Shown: one piece after another, positions 34,231 through 42,145 of the stretch | How the letters are laid out: each line of letters begins with the position of its first letter | Numbering within the stretch: position 1 is the stretch's first letter | Origin: Chryseobacterium oncorhynchi | Lineage (GTDB): Bacteria > Bacteroidota > Bacteroidia > Flavobacteriales > Weeksellaceae | DNA: 64,000 nt | Reading direction: 5' to 3' | Assembly (NCBI RefSeq): GCF_002899895.1 | Contig: NZ_PPEI02000002.1 | Coordinates: 919,150 to 983,149, forward strand | The notes under the pieces: generated by a model | The model's input: the letters and a program-made list of their open reading frames with translations, nothing else | Told to the model about the DNA's origin: nothing | The model's database searches: none | Position numbers and translations under genes: made by a program

Positions 34231-35820
34231 CTATTTCAGCTTCACTTCCCTATCAATTCCTATCTCATCAAGAAAAATCTCATCATGAGAAATCACCAGT
34301 AAAGTTCCGTGATAATCTTTAATAGAGTTGGTCAAAATCTCCACATTTTGTAAATCCAGATTGTTCGTTGGCTCATCCAAAATAATTAGATCCGGAGCTT
34401 TATTGCTTATTGACAAACCACACAGAAGTAATCTTAAACGTTCTCCACCACTCAAAAATTCACATTTTTTGTCCCATGTTTCTTTACCAAACAAAAATCT
34501 GGATAACAAAGTTTTTACTTCCGATTCTTGTAACGCACTGTCATTAAAAGTCTGAACAAACTCATAAACCGTTAATTCAGGATTAATCAAGGAATACTCT
34601 TGATCAACATACATGCTTTGAAACTCTGTTCTGCTTAATTCCCCCTCAAAAGGCTCAATATTTCCTAATAAAAGCTTTATTAAAGTAGTCTTCCCGGATC
34701 CGTTTGATCCTTTAATAGAAATTCTTTCACCACTGCGAACTTCAAGATTAAGATTTTCTGCCCAAAGCTTCTCCGTTCCGTATTTAAAATTGATATTCTT
34801 CACAGCTAATAAAAGCTTACCAGAATGCAGGCTGGAATCATTAAAATTCACTTTCATCTGATCAGAGTTCCTTACAGTAGAACGTAGGTCACGCAGATCC
34901 CCTGAAATATCATTGATCTTCTCAGCATGTACACTTTTCAGTTTGGAAGTATTTTTTTCTGCATTGTTTCGGAGCGTGTTCATCATAATTCTGGCAACTC
35001 CGGATTTCTCCTGCTTCTGTTTTCCTCTTGCGTCTAATTTTTGTTTACGCTCCAAGGTTTCCCGCTCCTTTTCTTTTGCCTTTTTTAAAGCACGTTCCTT
35101 AGCATTGATATCATTGTGTAAAGCCTCCTCTTCAACTTCTTTTTGTTCTGTATAGAAATCAAAGTTTCCTCCATAGGTAGTGATTCCCTGATTGCTTAGT
35201 TCAAATATAGTATCAACAAGATTCAACAATGATCTGTCGTGGCTTACAATAATAACCGTAGCATTTATTTTTTCTATAAGGTCATACAATAGTTTTCTTC
35301 CCTCCAGATCCAGATGATTGGTAGGTTCATCCAAAATAATAATGTCTGGTTGATTAATTTGAATTCCGGCCAGAAAAACTTTTGTCTTCTGCCCTCCGCT
35401 TAATCCTTCTAGTTTTTGGTTTAATTCAAAATCCTGAAGTCCCCAATATTGCAAGGTATTCTTGCATCGTTCCTCAATATCCCAGTCGTCATTTAAAGTT
35501 TCAAAATATTTTTCATCGACTTCTCCCTTTGTTATTTTTTCAAGCGCATTGAGCTTTTGATCTATTTTCAGGCACTCTGAGATCGTTAAGTGATTAAAAT
35601 TTCCAAACATCTGGGGAACGTAGAATATTTCGCCATGAATATGCTTATTCCCGCTTAAAGGTTGTATTTCATGAGCGATTATTTTCAGCAAGGTAGATTT
35701 CCCCATGCCATTACTTCCTACTAAAGCTGATTTAGTATGAGATTGTATCGTTAAATTGATATGATTAAATAGAAGATTTCCTCCCGGAAACCCAAAGGAT
35801 ATATTTTGCAGTAAAATCAT
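34231..35820 (-). CDS. ABC-F family ATPase (ribosome-acting)
   Basis: 529-aa soluble protein with two ABC domains and no membrane helices. The first has Walker A VGSNGMGKST, signature LEGLSGGQKTK and Walker B IIILDEPTNHLD; the second has KGSNGSGKTT, SGGERLR and LIILDEPTNNLD. The inter-domain linker (about 220-315) is long, basic and helical (KERALKKAKEKERE), which in ABC-F factors reaches the ribosomal tRNA sites. Some members protect the ribosome from antibiotics; others are housekeeping factors. The structured 100-nt leader favours an inducible, protection-type factor, but that is inference. Confidence 0.92.
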   Translation of the reverse strand: MILLQNISFGFPGGNLLFNHINLTIQSHTKSALVGSNGMGKSTLLKIIAHEIQPLSGNKHIHGEIFYVPQMFGNFNHLTISECLKIDQKLNALEKITKGEVDEKYFETLNDDWDIEERCKNTLQYWGLQDFELNQKLEGLSGGQKTKVFLAGIQINQPDIIILDEPTNHLDLEGRKLLYDLIEKINATVIIVSHDRSLLNLVDTIFELSNQGITTYGGNFDFYTEQKEVEEEALHNDINAKERALKKAKEKERETLERKQKLDARGKQKQEKSGVARIMMNTLRNNAEKNTSKLKSVHAEKINDISGDLRDLRSTVRNSDQMKVNFNDSSLHSGKLLLAVKNINFKYGTEKLWAENLNLEVRSGERISIKGSNGSGKTTLIKLLLGNIEPFEGELSRTEFQSMYVDQEYSLINPELTVYEFVQTFNDSALQESEVKTLLSRFLFGKETWDKKCEFLSGGERLRLLLCGLSISNKAPDLIILDEPTNNLDLQNVEILTNSIKDYHGTLLVISHDEIFLDEIGIDREVKLK

Positions 35821-35821
35821 G

Positions 35822-35890
35822 ATTTCTTTCTTAATAATGGTTAAACACCAGTAACTTATTGGTTACTGCTTGAATGATTCTGAAAGAAAT
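35822..35890 (-). promoter_or_regulatory. Structured leader of the ABC-F gene (possible attenuator)
   Basis: Reading the minus strand, ATTTCTTTC (plus 35882-35890) can pair with GAAAGAAAT (plus 35822-35830), which covers the bases just before the start codon. Between them a 7-bp hairpin CAGTAAC/GTTACTG (plus 35849-35868) forms. An AUG-UAG minimal frame lies upstream (plus 35897-35902). The fold would hide the initiation region unless opened. Confidence 0.4.
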
Positions 35891-35928
35891 TATATCCTAC
35901 ATGTCTGTATTTATGGGTTTTGAAAGAA

Positions 35929-35961
35929 CAAATATAGGGCAAATCCGGGATTAAACACAAA
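35929..35961 (-). promoter_or_regulatory. Promoter of the ABC-F gene
   Basis: Minus strand: TTTG (plus 35958-35961), 21-bp gap, TATATTTG (plus 35929-35936). It predicts a leader of about 100 nt. Confidence 0.65.
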
Positions 35962-35989
35962 AAGATTTTATTCAAAAATCAAAAATCCG

Positions 35990-35997
35990 TAACTTTG
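35990..35997 (+). promoter_or_regulatory. -7 box of hpt
   Basis: TAACTTTG matches TAnnTTTG, 18 bp before the chosen ATG at 36016. The TTG at 35995 that could extend the frame is inside this box and cannot be the start. Confidence 0.65.
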
Positions 35998-36015
35998 CCT
36001 CCTACTAAAAATTTT

Positions 36016-36570
36016 ATGGATAGCATTAGAGTTCACGACAAAAATTTCGTTCCTTATTTAACGGATGCCGAAATTCAGGAAATTGTAAAAGAGACAGCGT
36101 TAAGAATTTATGAAGATTACAAGGATGAAGTTCCTGTTTTCATCGGAGTATTGAATGGAGTAATCATGTTCTTCTCAGATCTTTTAAAATATTACCCGGG
36201 TGAATGCGAAATTGCTTTCATTCAAATGAGTTCTTATGTAGGAACAGAATCTACGGGGATTGTTTATCAGAAAATGGAACTGACTAAAGAAGTAAAAGAC
36301 CGTCACATTATTCTTGTAGAGGACATTGTTGATACAGGAAACACTGTAGAAAGTCTTTTTAAATATTTCAAAGAAACCCAACGTCCAAAATCTATAAAAC
36401 TGGCAAGTTTCTTATTGAAACCTGAGATTTATCAAAAAGATTTCAAGTTGGATTATATTGGAAAAGAAATTCCAAACAAATTCGTACTTGGTTACGGATT
36501 GGATTATGATGAATTGGGAAGAAACTTACCTAATTTATACCAATTAGAAGACGGACAAATCAACCATTAA
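36016..36570 (+). CDS. hpt: Hypoxanthine phosphoribosyltransferase
   Basis: 184-aa purine-salvage enzyme converting hypoxanthine or guanine with PRPP to IMP or GMP. The PRPP-binding motif is IILVEDIVDTGNT, the flexible-loop region is IQMSSYVGTES, and the C-terminal substrate motif is FVLGYGLDYDELGRNLPNLY. The ATG start is fixed by the promoter just upstream. It is followed by adk in the same direction across a 129-bp gap that contains a long imperfect palindrome. Confidence 0.96.
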   Translation: MDSIRVHDKNFVPYLTDAEIQEIVKETALRIYEDYKDEVPVFIGVLNGVIMFFSDLLKYYPGECEIAFIQMSSYVGTESTGIVYQKMELTKEVKDRHIILVEDIVDTGNTVESLFKYFKETQRPKSIKLASFLLKPEIYQKDFKLDYIGKEIPNKFVLGYGLDYDELGRNLPNLYQLEDGQINH

Positions 36571-36590
36571 TTATTGTCATTAGCTACCGG

Positions 36591-36664
36591 CTATTGGCCT
36601 TTAGCTTTAAAACTTAATCGAAATAAAAGTAAAATATTAACTTAAAAAAGCTAAAGGTCAACTA
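36591..36664. repeat. Imperfect palindrome between hpt and adk
   Basis: Left arm 36591-36617 and right arm 36637-36664 match as reverse complements over about 26 nt (core CCTTTAGCTTT / AAAGCTAAAGG), with a few mismatches and a 19-nt loop. There is no T-run, so it is not an ordinary terminator. Confidence 0.6.
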
Positions 36665-36699
36665 TTATACGATTACTAGACCGGAAGCGAATCAAAATT

Positions 36700-37278
36700 A
36701 TGATAAACATTGTTCTGTTCGGCCCTCCAGGAAGTGGAAAAGGAACACAAGCTCAGAATCTAATCGAAAAATTCAACTTAAAGCAGGTTTCAACAGGTGA
36801 TCTTTTCAGATACAACATGAAAAATGACACTGAACTTGGAAAACTGGCTAAGTCTTACATCGATAAGGGAGAATTGGTTCCGGATCAGGTAACAACAGAT
36901 ATGCTGATTGATGAGATTAAAAAACCTACTGATACCAATGGTTTTATCTTTGATGGTTACCCAAGAACAACTGCTCAGACAGAAGCCTTGGAGACAATCG
37001 TTAAAGAAGAACTGAATGACGAGATTGATATCTGTCTTTCATTGATAGTAGAAGATAAAATTTTGGTTGAAAGACTTCTTAAAAGAGGAGAAACCAGCGG
37101 TAGATCTGACGACAGCAATGTTGAGATCATCGAAAACAGAATTAAAGAATATTATGCTAAAACAGCAGAAGTAGCCGAACTTTATAAGCAGCAAGGAAAG
37201 TATGTAGAAGTAAACGGCGTAGGTGAAATTGATGAGATTTCCCAAAAACTTTTCGCTGAGGTAGAGAAAATTAAATAA
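36700..37278 (+). CDS. adk: Adenylate kinase
   Basis: 192-aa enzyme balancing ATP, ADP and AMP. The P-loop is FGPPGSGKGTQAQ, the AMP-binding motifs are STGDLFRYN and FDGYPRTTAQ, and the lid region is LLKRGETSGRSDDSN. The short lid lacks the zinc-binding Cys residues. It lies between hpt and obg and is probably part of one transcribed group. Confidence 0.97.
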   Translation: MINIVLFGPPGSGKGTQAQNLIEKFNLKQVSTGDLFRYNMKNDTELGKLAKSYIDKGELVPDQVTTDMLIDEIKKPTDTNGFIFDGYPRTTAQTEALETIVKEELNDEIDICLSLIVEDKILVERLLKRGETSGRSDDSNVEIIENRIKEYYAKTAEVAELYKQQGKYVEVNGVGEIDEISQKLFAEVEKIK

Positions 37279-37281
37279 GGA

Positions 37282-37353
37282 TTTAGGATTTAGGGATTAG
37301 GATTTAGCATAGTTAAATATCTATTCCCTAACCCCTAAGGCCTAAACCCTAAA
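37282..37353. repeat. Telomere-like TTTAGG palindrome between adk and obg
   Basis: The left arm (37282-37307) is a run of TTTAGG-type units at about 7-bp spacing. The right arm (about 37324-37353) is the complementary series of CCCTAA/CCTAAA units. The arms can fold into a long imperfect hairpin that fills the whole 79-bp gap. Confidence 0.75.
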
Positions 37354-37357
37354 AATT

Positions 37358-38341
37358 ATGTCAAACTTTGTAGATTACGTAAAGATTCATTGTAAAAGCG
37401 GACACGGAGGAGCAGGATCTGCCCACCTTCGCCGTGAAAAATATATACCTAAGGGAGGTCCTGATGGTGGTGACGGAGGTCGTGGAGGACACGTTATCAT
37501 GAGAGGGAATGCCCAGGAATGGACTTTACTTCCGCTTCGTTATACCCGTCACATAAAAGCTGAACGTGGTGAAAACGGAGCGAAAAACCAGCTTACCGGA
37601 GCTGATGGTTCTGATATTTACATCGATGTTCCCATTGGAAGCATCGCTAAAAATGAAGAAGGAGAAATTATCGGAGAAATCCTTGAAGACAAGCAGGAAA
37701 TTATTTTAATGCAAGGTGGAAAAGGAGGAAGAGGAAATGAGTTTTTCAAATCTTCTACCAATCAGACTCCAAGATATGCTCAACCCGGAATGGATGGTGA
37801 GGAAGGCTATGTTGTCTTCGAGCTTAAGATTTTGGCAGACGTAGGGTTAGTAGGGTTTCCAAATGCCGGAAAATCCACACTTTTGGCTTCTGTTTCGGCA
37901 GCTAAGCCTAAAATTGCAAACTATGCCTTTACCACATTAACTCCTAACCTTGGGATTGTTGATTATAGAAATTACAAGTCATTTGTAATGGCTGATATCC
38001 CGGGAATTATTGAAGGGGCAGCAGAAGGAAAAGGATTAGGACACAGATTCCTGAGACACATTGAAAGAAACTCAATTCTGTTGTTTTTAATTCCTGCAGA
38101 TTCTGAAAATCACTTCCAGGAATTTAAAATTCTTGAAAATGAATTAAAAGAATACAATCCGGAGCTATTGGATAAAGATTTCATTATTTCGGTTTCAAAA
38201 TCCGATCTTTTGGATGATGAGCTGAAAAAAGAAATTTCAGCAGAATTTCCAGAAAACAAGCAACCACTATTCTTTTCAGGAGTAACAGGGGAAGGGCTTG
38301 TAGAATTGAAAGATGCTATCTGGAAACAGTTACATGGATAA
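37358..38341 (+). CDS. obgE: GTPase Obg/CgtA
   Basis: 327-aa ribosome-associated GTPase for large-subunit assembly and stress control. An N-terminal glycine-rich Obg fold covers about 1-158 ([41 protein letters not shown]). The G domain has G1 [11 protein letters not shown]3 DIPGIIEGA and G4 SKSDLLDD. It lacks the C-terminal OCT extension, as usual in this phylum. Terminator follows at 38385. Confidence 0.97.
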   Translation: MSNFVDYVKIHCKSGHGGAGSAHLRREKYIPKGGPDGGDGGRGGHVIMRGNAQEWTLLPLRYTRHIKAERGENGAKNQLTGADGSDIYIDVPIGSIAKNEEGEIIGEILEDKQEIILMQGGKGGRGNEFFKSSTNQTPRYAQPGMDGEEGYVVFELKILADVGLVGFPNAGKSTLLASVSAAKPKIANYAFTTLTPNLGIVDYRNYKSFVMADIPGIIEGAAEGKGLGHRFLRHIERNSILLFLIPADSENHFQEFKILENELKEYNPELLDKDFIISVSKSDLLDDELKKEISAEFPENKQPLFFSGVTGEGLVELKDAIWKQLHG

Positions 38342-38384
38342 AATAATTTTGATCACAACCCGTGATTAATATTGTAAGAAATAA

Positions 38385-38421
38385 AATAAAGAGGAGCAAT
38401 CATGCTTCTCTTTATTTTTTT
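38385..38421 (+). terminator. Terminator of obg
   Basis: 14-bp stem (AATAAAGAGGAGCA/TGCTTCTCTTTATT with one G-U pair), 4-nt loop, followed by a T run ending at 38421. Confidence 0.9.
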
Positions 38422-38495
38422 ATCATTTTCACTTTATAACTTTTTCTCCGATTCAATTGGAATAATTATTGAAAGACCATTCTGAAATTTAAACT

Positions 38496-38984
38496 ATGAA
38501 ATATTTACTAGGCCTTTGTGCATTGATCTTTCTATTTTCGTGTACTTCACAGACAACAAATTCAAAATATACTAAAATTGAATATCAGGCAGGTGCTTGC
38601 TTTGGATTTTGTCCTGTTTTTAAAATGACCATCAATCCGGATAGAACTGCCATTTTTGAAGCTGAGCATTTTAATTTCAATGATAAGCCATCAAAAGATG
38701 AGTTTTCAAAACCTCGCGAAGGCACTTTTACGGGAACAATCAAAGAAAAAGATTACAATAAATTGATCCGTTTGCTTGACGGCTTGGATGTAAAAAACCT
38801 AAAGGATAAATATGGAAGCAGAAATATTACTGATCTTTCTACAGCTTATTTAAGAATTAACTTCAATGATGGAACTTCTAAAAATGTAGAAGATTATGGG
38901 AAACGTGGGAGTGAAAAGCTTTCGGAAGTTTATCATTTTATTGAGGACTTAAGGAAAAATCAACAATGGACTAAAGTTCAATAG
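38496..38984 (+). CDS. DUF6438 lipoprotein
   Basis: 162-aa predicted lipoprotein (IFLFSC, Cys16) with the DUF6438 core: two Cys in YQAGACFGFCPVFKMTI, probably disulfide-bonded, then ATIFEAEHFN-type strands and YLRINFNDGTSKNVEDYG. Function unknown. It is the intact member of a duplicated block whose other copy is the broken remnant at 39771-39896. The beta-barrel gene lies 100 bp downstream. Confidence 0.85.
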   Translation: MKYLLGLCALIFLFSCTSQTTNSKYTKIEYQAGACFGFCPVFKMTINPDRTAIFEAEHFNFNDKPSKDEFSKPREGTFTGTIKEKDYNKLIRLLDGLDVKNLKDKYGSRNITDLSTAYLRINFNDGTSKNVEDYGKRGSEKLSEVYHFIEDLRKNQQWTKVQ

Positions 38985-39005
38985 TTCCTTTTAAAGTATT
39001 TAAAT

Positions 39006-39050
39006 TATTTTTGTACAATAATTCTTTCATTTTGGGGGAATTATTTTTTT
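39006..39050 (+). promoter_or_regulatory. Promoter and leader hairpin of the first barrel gene
   Basis: -7 box TATTTTTG (39006-39013), then a 13-bp stem starting at 39017 (AATAATTC/GAATTATT plus U-G pairs and C-G) and a T7 run to 39050. It may be a terminator of the DUF6438 gene, a 5'-end leader hairpin of the barrel gene, or both. Confidence 0.5.
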
Positions 39051-39084
39051 ATAAAACAGTAATCAATTAATTCAAAAAATAAAC

Positions 39085-39717
39085 ATGAAGAAGAACATTT
39101 TTTTCGTTGCACTATTAGCTGCTTCATCATTCCTTAATGCACAAAAGACACCGGATAAATCTATCAGTTTTGGAGTAAAAGGAGGATATAATTTATCCAG
39201 TATGAAGTTTTTTGATGAAAAGCTGGATTCAAAATCTTATTTCTATGCAGGTATTGTAGCAGAACAAACATTATCACCTAAATTTGGATTACAGGCTGAA
39301 GTTCTTTATACTCAATTAGGAGGTAAAATTACATTTCCTACAGTAGACGTAATAGGAAATGAAGTTGTGAATACAGGAAATACAACATTCGAATACCGTC
39401 TTAATCAGATTCAGGTTCCTATTTCTGTAAAGTATTATATTATTCCAAATCTTTCTGCATCTGCAGGGATGAATTTTGGATTTAATATTTCAACAAAAGC
39501 AGAATCAAAGAACGCTATTATTGGGACTGATAAGAGAAACTATGATGGAATAAAGACATTAAGCCTTTTCCCATTTTTAGGGGCAGAATATAAGATCAAT
39601 GATCATTTTTTTGTGGATGCAAGATATAATTTCAACTTCATTGAAGTTAACAAAAACAATAGTATTCCTGTGAAAGTCGGCTTTCTGCAGGCTGGTGTAG
39701 GGTATAGATTTAAATAA
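39085..39717 (+). CDS. Outer-membrane beta-barrel protein, copy 1
   Basis: 210-aa porin-like barrel (OMP_b-brl_2 type). Signal peptide 1-19 ending LNA-QK, then alternating strands beginning SISFGVKGGYNLSSM and ending GFLQAGVGYRFK, with Phe/Lys at the C terminus. The strand ...FVDARYNFNF... is shared with the second copy. Probably eight strands, with no known ligand. It was duplicated together with the upstream DUF6438 gene. Confidence 0.85.
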   Translation: MKKNIFFVALLAASSFLNAQKTPDKSISFGVKGGYNLSSMKFFDEKLDSKSYFYAGIVAEQTLSPKFGLQAEVLYTQLGGKITFPTVDVIGNEVVNTGNTTFEYRLNQIQVPISVKYYIIPNLSASAGMNFGFNISTKAESKNAIIGTDKRNYDGIKTLSLFPFLGAEYKINDHFFVDARYNFNFIEVNKNNSIPVKVGFLQAGVGYRFK

Positions 39718-39739
39718 TATCTATTTCTTAATAAAAAAC

Positions 39740-39768
39740 AAATGGCTGCCATATTTGGATAGCCATTT
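39740..39768 (+). terminator. Terminator of barrel gene copy 1
   Basis: 8-bp stem AAATGGCT/AGCCATTT with inner CCA/TGG, then TATTTT. Confidence 0.8.
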
Positions 39769-39770
39769 TA

Positions 39771-39896
39771 TTTTCCAAGGATAAGCCATCCAAGGATGAA
39801 TTTTCAAAAACTCGCGAAAGCACTTTTACAGGAACAATCAAGAAAGCTTTCGGAAGTATATCATTTCTTCGAGGGCTTAAGGAAAAGTCAGTAATG
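39771..39896 (+). pseudogene. Broken second copy of the DUF6438 gene
   Basis: Bases 39771-39838 match 38674-38755 of the DUF6438 gene (GATAAGCCATC..., then CTCGCGAA...CACTTTTAC), and 39841-39896 match its 3' end (AAAGCTTTCGGAAGT, then TTAAGGAAAA). About 160 bp between these parts is missing and the join shifts the frame. The signal peptide and first half are also absent. It sits in front of barrel copy 2, exactly as the intact gene sits in front of copy 1. Confidence 0.85.
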
Positions 39897-39932
39897 GATA
39901 AAGATCAAATAATCTTTATAAAATATTTAAAC

Positions 39933-39978
39933 TATATTTGCAGAAATAATTCCCTCCATACGAAGGAATTATTTTTTT
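39933..39978 (+). promoter_or_regulatory. Promoter and leader hairpin of the second barrel gene
   Basis: -7 box TATATTTG (39933-39940), then a 9-bp perfect stem AATAATTCC/GGAATTATT (39945-39973) and a T7 run. It is laid out as in copy 1. Because the upstream DUF6438 copy is dead, the hairpin here is less easily explained as a terminator. Confidence 0.5.
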
Positions 39979-40013
39979 ATAAAAACGTAATCATTTAACT
40001 CAAAAAAATAAAC

Positions 40014-40640
40014 ATGAAGAAGAATCTTTTTTTCGTTGTACTATTAGCTGTTTCATCATTCCTTAATGCACAAAAGACTCCGGACAAACCTATCAGTTTT
40101 GGAGTGAAAGGAGGATATACTTTATCCAACATGAAAATATATGACACTAGTTTGTCATCAAAATCTTCTTTTTATGCAGGTGTTGTAGCAGAGTATCCCT
40201 TATCTCCTAAATTTGGCATTCAGGGTGAAATACAATATACACAACTAGGAGGCAAAGATGTATACCCTTGGTTTGTTGTTATGAACCAACAAATTATATA
40301 CATGGGAGACAGAACTTATGATTATCAAATAAACCAAATACAAGTTCCCGTGTCCCTAAAATATTATTTTATCCCTAATTTTTCGGTTTCCGCAGGTGTA
40401 AATTTTGGATTTACAGCCTCCACAAAGATAGTGGTAAAAGACAATACAGGGAATACTTACGAAGATGCTGCTGACAATGATGGGATAAAAAAAATGATGA
40501 TATTTCCTTTCCTGGGTACAGAATATAAAATTAATAAGCATATTTTCGTTGATGCTCGATATAATTTCAATTTCTTTGAAACCTCTTCTCCAGTTAATAT
40601 TGGATTTTTCCAGGCTGGATTAGGGTACCGATTTAAATAA
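40014..40640 (+). CDS. Outer-membrane beta-barrel protein, copy 2
   Basis: 208-aa paralogue of the protein at 39085. The first 45 residues are nearly identical (signal peptide, TPDKPISFGVKGGYTLS), and the barrel strands are conserved while loops differ (around 70-100 and 140-165). It ends GFFQAGLGYRFK. Both copies keep open frames and their own terminators, so both are probably expressed and diverging in surface loops. Confidence 0.85.
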   Translation: MKKNLFFVVLLAVSSFLNAQKTPDKPISFGVKGGYTLSNMKIYDTSLSSKSSFYAGVVAEYPLSPKFGIQGEIQYTQLGGKDVYPWFVVMNQQIIYMGDRTYDYQINQIQVPVSLKYYFIPNFSVSAGVNFGFTASTKIVVKDNTGNTYEDAADNDGIKKMMIFPFLGTEYKINKHIFVDARYNFNFFETSSPVNIGFFQAGLGYRFK

Positions 40641-40660
40641 GAATTTAATAATTACAGTAA

Positions 40661-40702
40661 AAAAAAAAAAGTGGTTGCCTAACATTGGTAACCACTTTTT
40701 TT
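40661..40702 (+). terminator. Terminator of barrel gene copy 2
   Basis: GTGGTT/AACCAC stem with further inner pairs, A-run before and T8 after. It is close to symmetrical. Confidence 0.88.
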
Positions 40703-40775
40703 TACTATTAAAATCCTACTCATTATTTGGTAAACTGTTTTGAAAATGAGGAATATTTCTTAATTTTTTTTAAAC

Positions 40776-40814
40776 TACCTTTGCAAAATGTAATTCTTTC
40801 AAACAGAAGGAATT
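40776..40814 (+). promoter_or_regulatory. Promoter and leader hairpin of the DEAD-box gene
   Basis: -7 box TACCTTTG (40776-40783), then a 9-bp stem AATTCTTTC/GAAGGAATT at 40792-40814, resembling the leader of barrel copy 1 (both contain TAATTCTTTC). It puts the mRNA start downstream of 40727. Confidence 0.55.
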
Positions 40815-40840
40815 TTTATATAAATTTTAAAATAATTCAT

Positions 40841-42142
40841 TTGAATTTTACAGACTTAAACTTAATAGAACCTATTGCGAAAGCAATTAAGGAACAAGGA
40901 TATACAACTCCAACCCCCATTCAGGAAAGATCAATTCCTGATATCTTAGATGGCAGAGACTTTTTAGGCTGTGCACAGACAGGAACTGGAAAAACAGCAG
41001 CTTTTTCTATCCCTATTTTACAGAACTTATCTAAAAATAAAATTCCTAATAAACATATAAAGGCATTAATCCTTACTCCAACCAGAGAGTTGGCTATTCA
41101 AATTGAGGAAAACATTAATGCTTATGGTAAATACCTTCCTTTAAAACAACTTGTTATTTTCGGAGGAGTAAAACAAGGAAGTCAGGAAGCAGCTTTAAGA
41201 AAAGGAATCGACATTTTGGTTGCAACACCAGGAAGACTTCTTGATTTTATTGCACAGGGAATTATCAGCTTAAAAAATATTGAGATATTTGTCCTTGATG
41301 AAGCAGATAGAATGCTTGACATGGGCTTTGTACATGATGTTAAAAGAATCATTAAGCTTTTGCCTCAGAAAAGACAAACTTTGTTCTTTTCAGCAACAAT
41401 GCCTGGTGAGATTCAGAAGCTTGCTAACTCAATCCTAAACAATCCGATAAAGGTAGAAGTTACACCAGTTTCCTCTACTGCAGATACTATCAAACAATCT
41501 GTTTATTTTGTAGAAAAGGACAATAAACTGAACTTATTATCCCACATCTTGGAAAATGATATTTCAGAATCTGTATTGGTATTCGCGAGAACAAAACATG
41601 GGGCCGATAAAATCGCAAGAAAGCTTCAAAAAGACAATATCTCTGCAGAAGCCATTCACGGTAACAAATCTCAAAATGCAAGACAGAATGCTCTTAATAA
41701 TTTCAAATCTGGAAAAACAAGGGTTCTTGTAGCAACAGATATTGCAGCAAGAGGAATTGATATTGATGAGCTAAAATTTGTTATCAACTTTGAGCTATCA
41801 GATGTTTCTGAAACTTATGTGCACAGAATCGGAAGAACGGGAAGAGCCGGTGCTGAAGGGAATTCTATCTCATTTGTAGATGGACTAGACCTTTTAAACC
41901 TAAAAAATACAGAGAAACTTATTGGAAAAAAGATCCCTGTTATCAAAAATCATCCATTCCACACTGATGACTTGATAGCACAGAAAAGAGATTCTAATAA
42001 CAAGCCTTTTTCTGGAGGTTCTGAAAGACCTAAGACTTCTAATAATAACTCCAGACCGAATAACAACAAGAAACCGGCTGGTGCTGGTGCTCCGACTGGA
42101 TTTAAAAAGCCTAAGAATAAAAACTTTACTAGAAAAAAATAG
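40841..42142 (+). CDS. DEAD-box RNA helicase
   Basis: About 433-aa ATP-dependent RNA helicase of the RhlE type. All motifs are present: Q motif near [20 protein letters not shown], Ia [54 protein letters not shown] and [10 protein letters not shown]. The C terminus is a basic Asn/Lys/Pro-rich tail that binds RNA. The frame is open back to 40727, but the promoter at 40776 rules that out. TTG at 40841 gives the usual N terminus ([12 protein letters not shown]). Confidence 0.92.
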   Translation: MNFTDLNLIEPIAKAIKEQGYTTPTPIQERSIPDILDGRDFLGCAQTGTGKTAAFSIPILQNLSKNKIPNKHIKALILTPTRELAIQIEENINAYGKYLPLKQLVIFGGVKQGSQEAALRKGIDILVATPGRLLDFIAQGIISLKNIEIFVLDEADRMLDMGFVHDVKRIIKLLPQKRQTLFFSATMPGEIQKLANSILNNPIKVEVTPVSSTADTIKQSVYFVEKDNKLNLLSHILENDISESVLVFARTKHGADKIARKLQKDNISAEAIHGNKSQNARQNALNNFKSGKTRVLVATDIAARGIDIDELKFVINFELSDVSETYVHRIGRTGRAGAEGNSISFVDGLDLLNLKNTEKLIGKKIPVIKNHPFHTDDLIAQKRDSNNKPFSGGSERPKTSNNNSRPNNNKKPAGAGAPTGFKKPKNKNFTRKK

Positions 42143-42145
42143 TTC

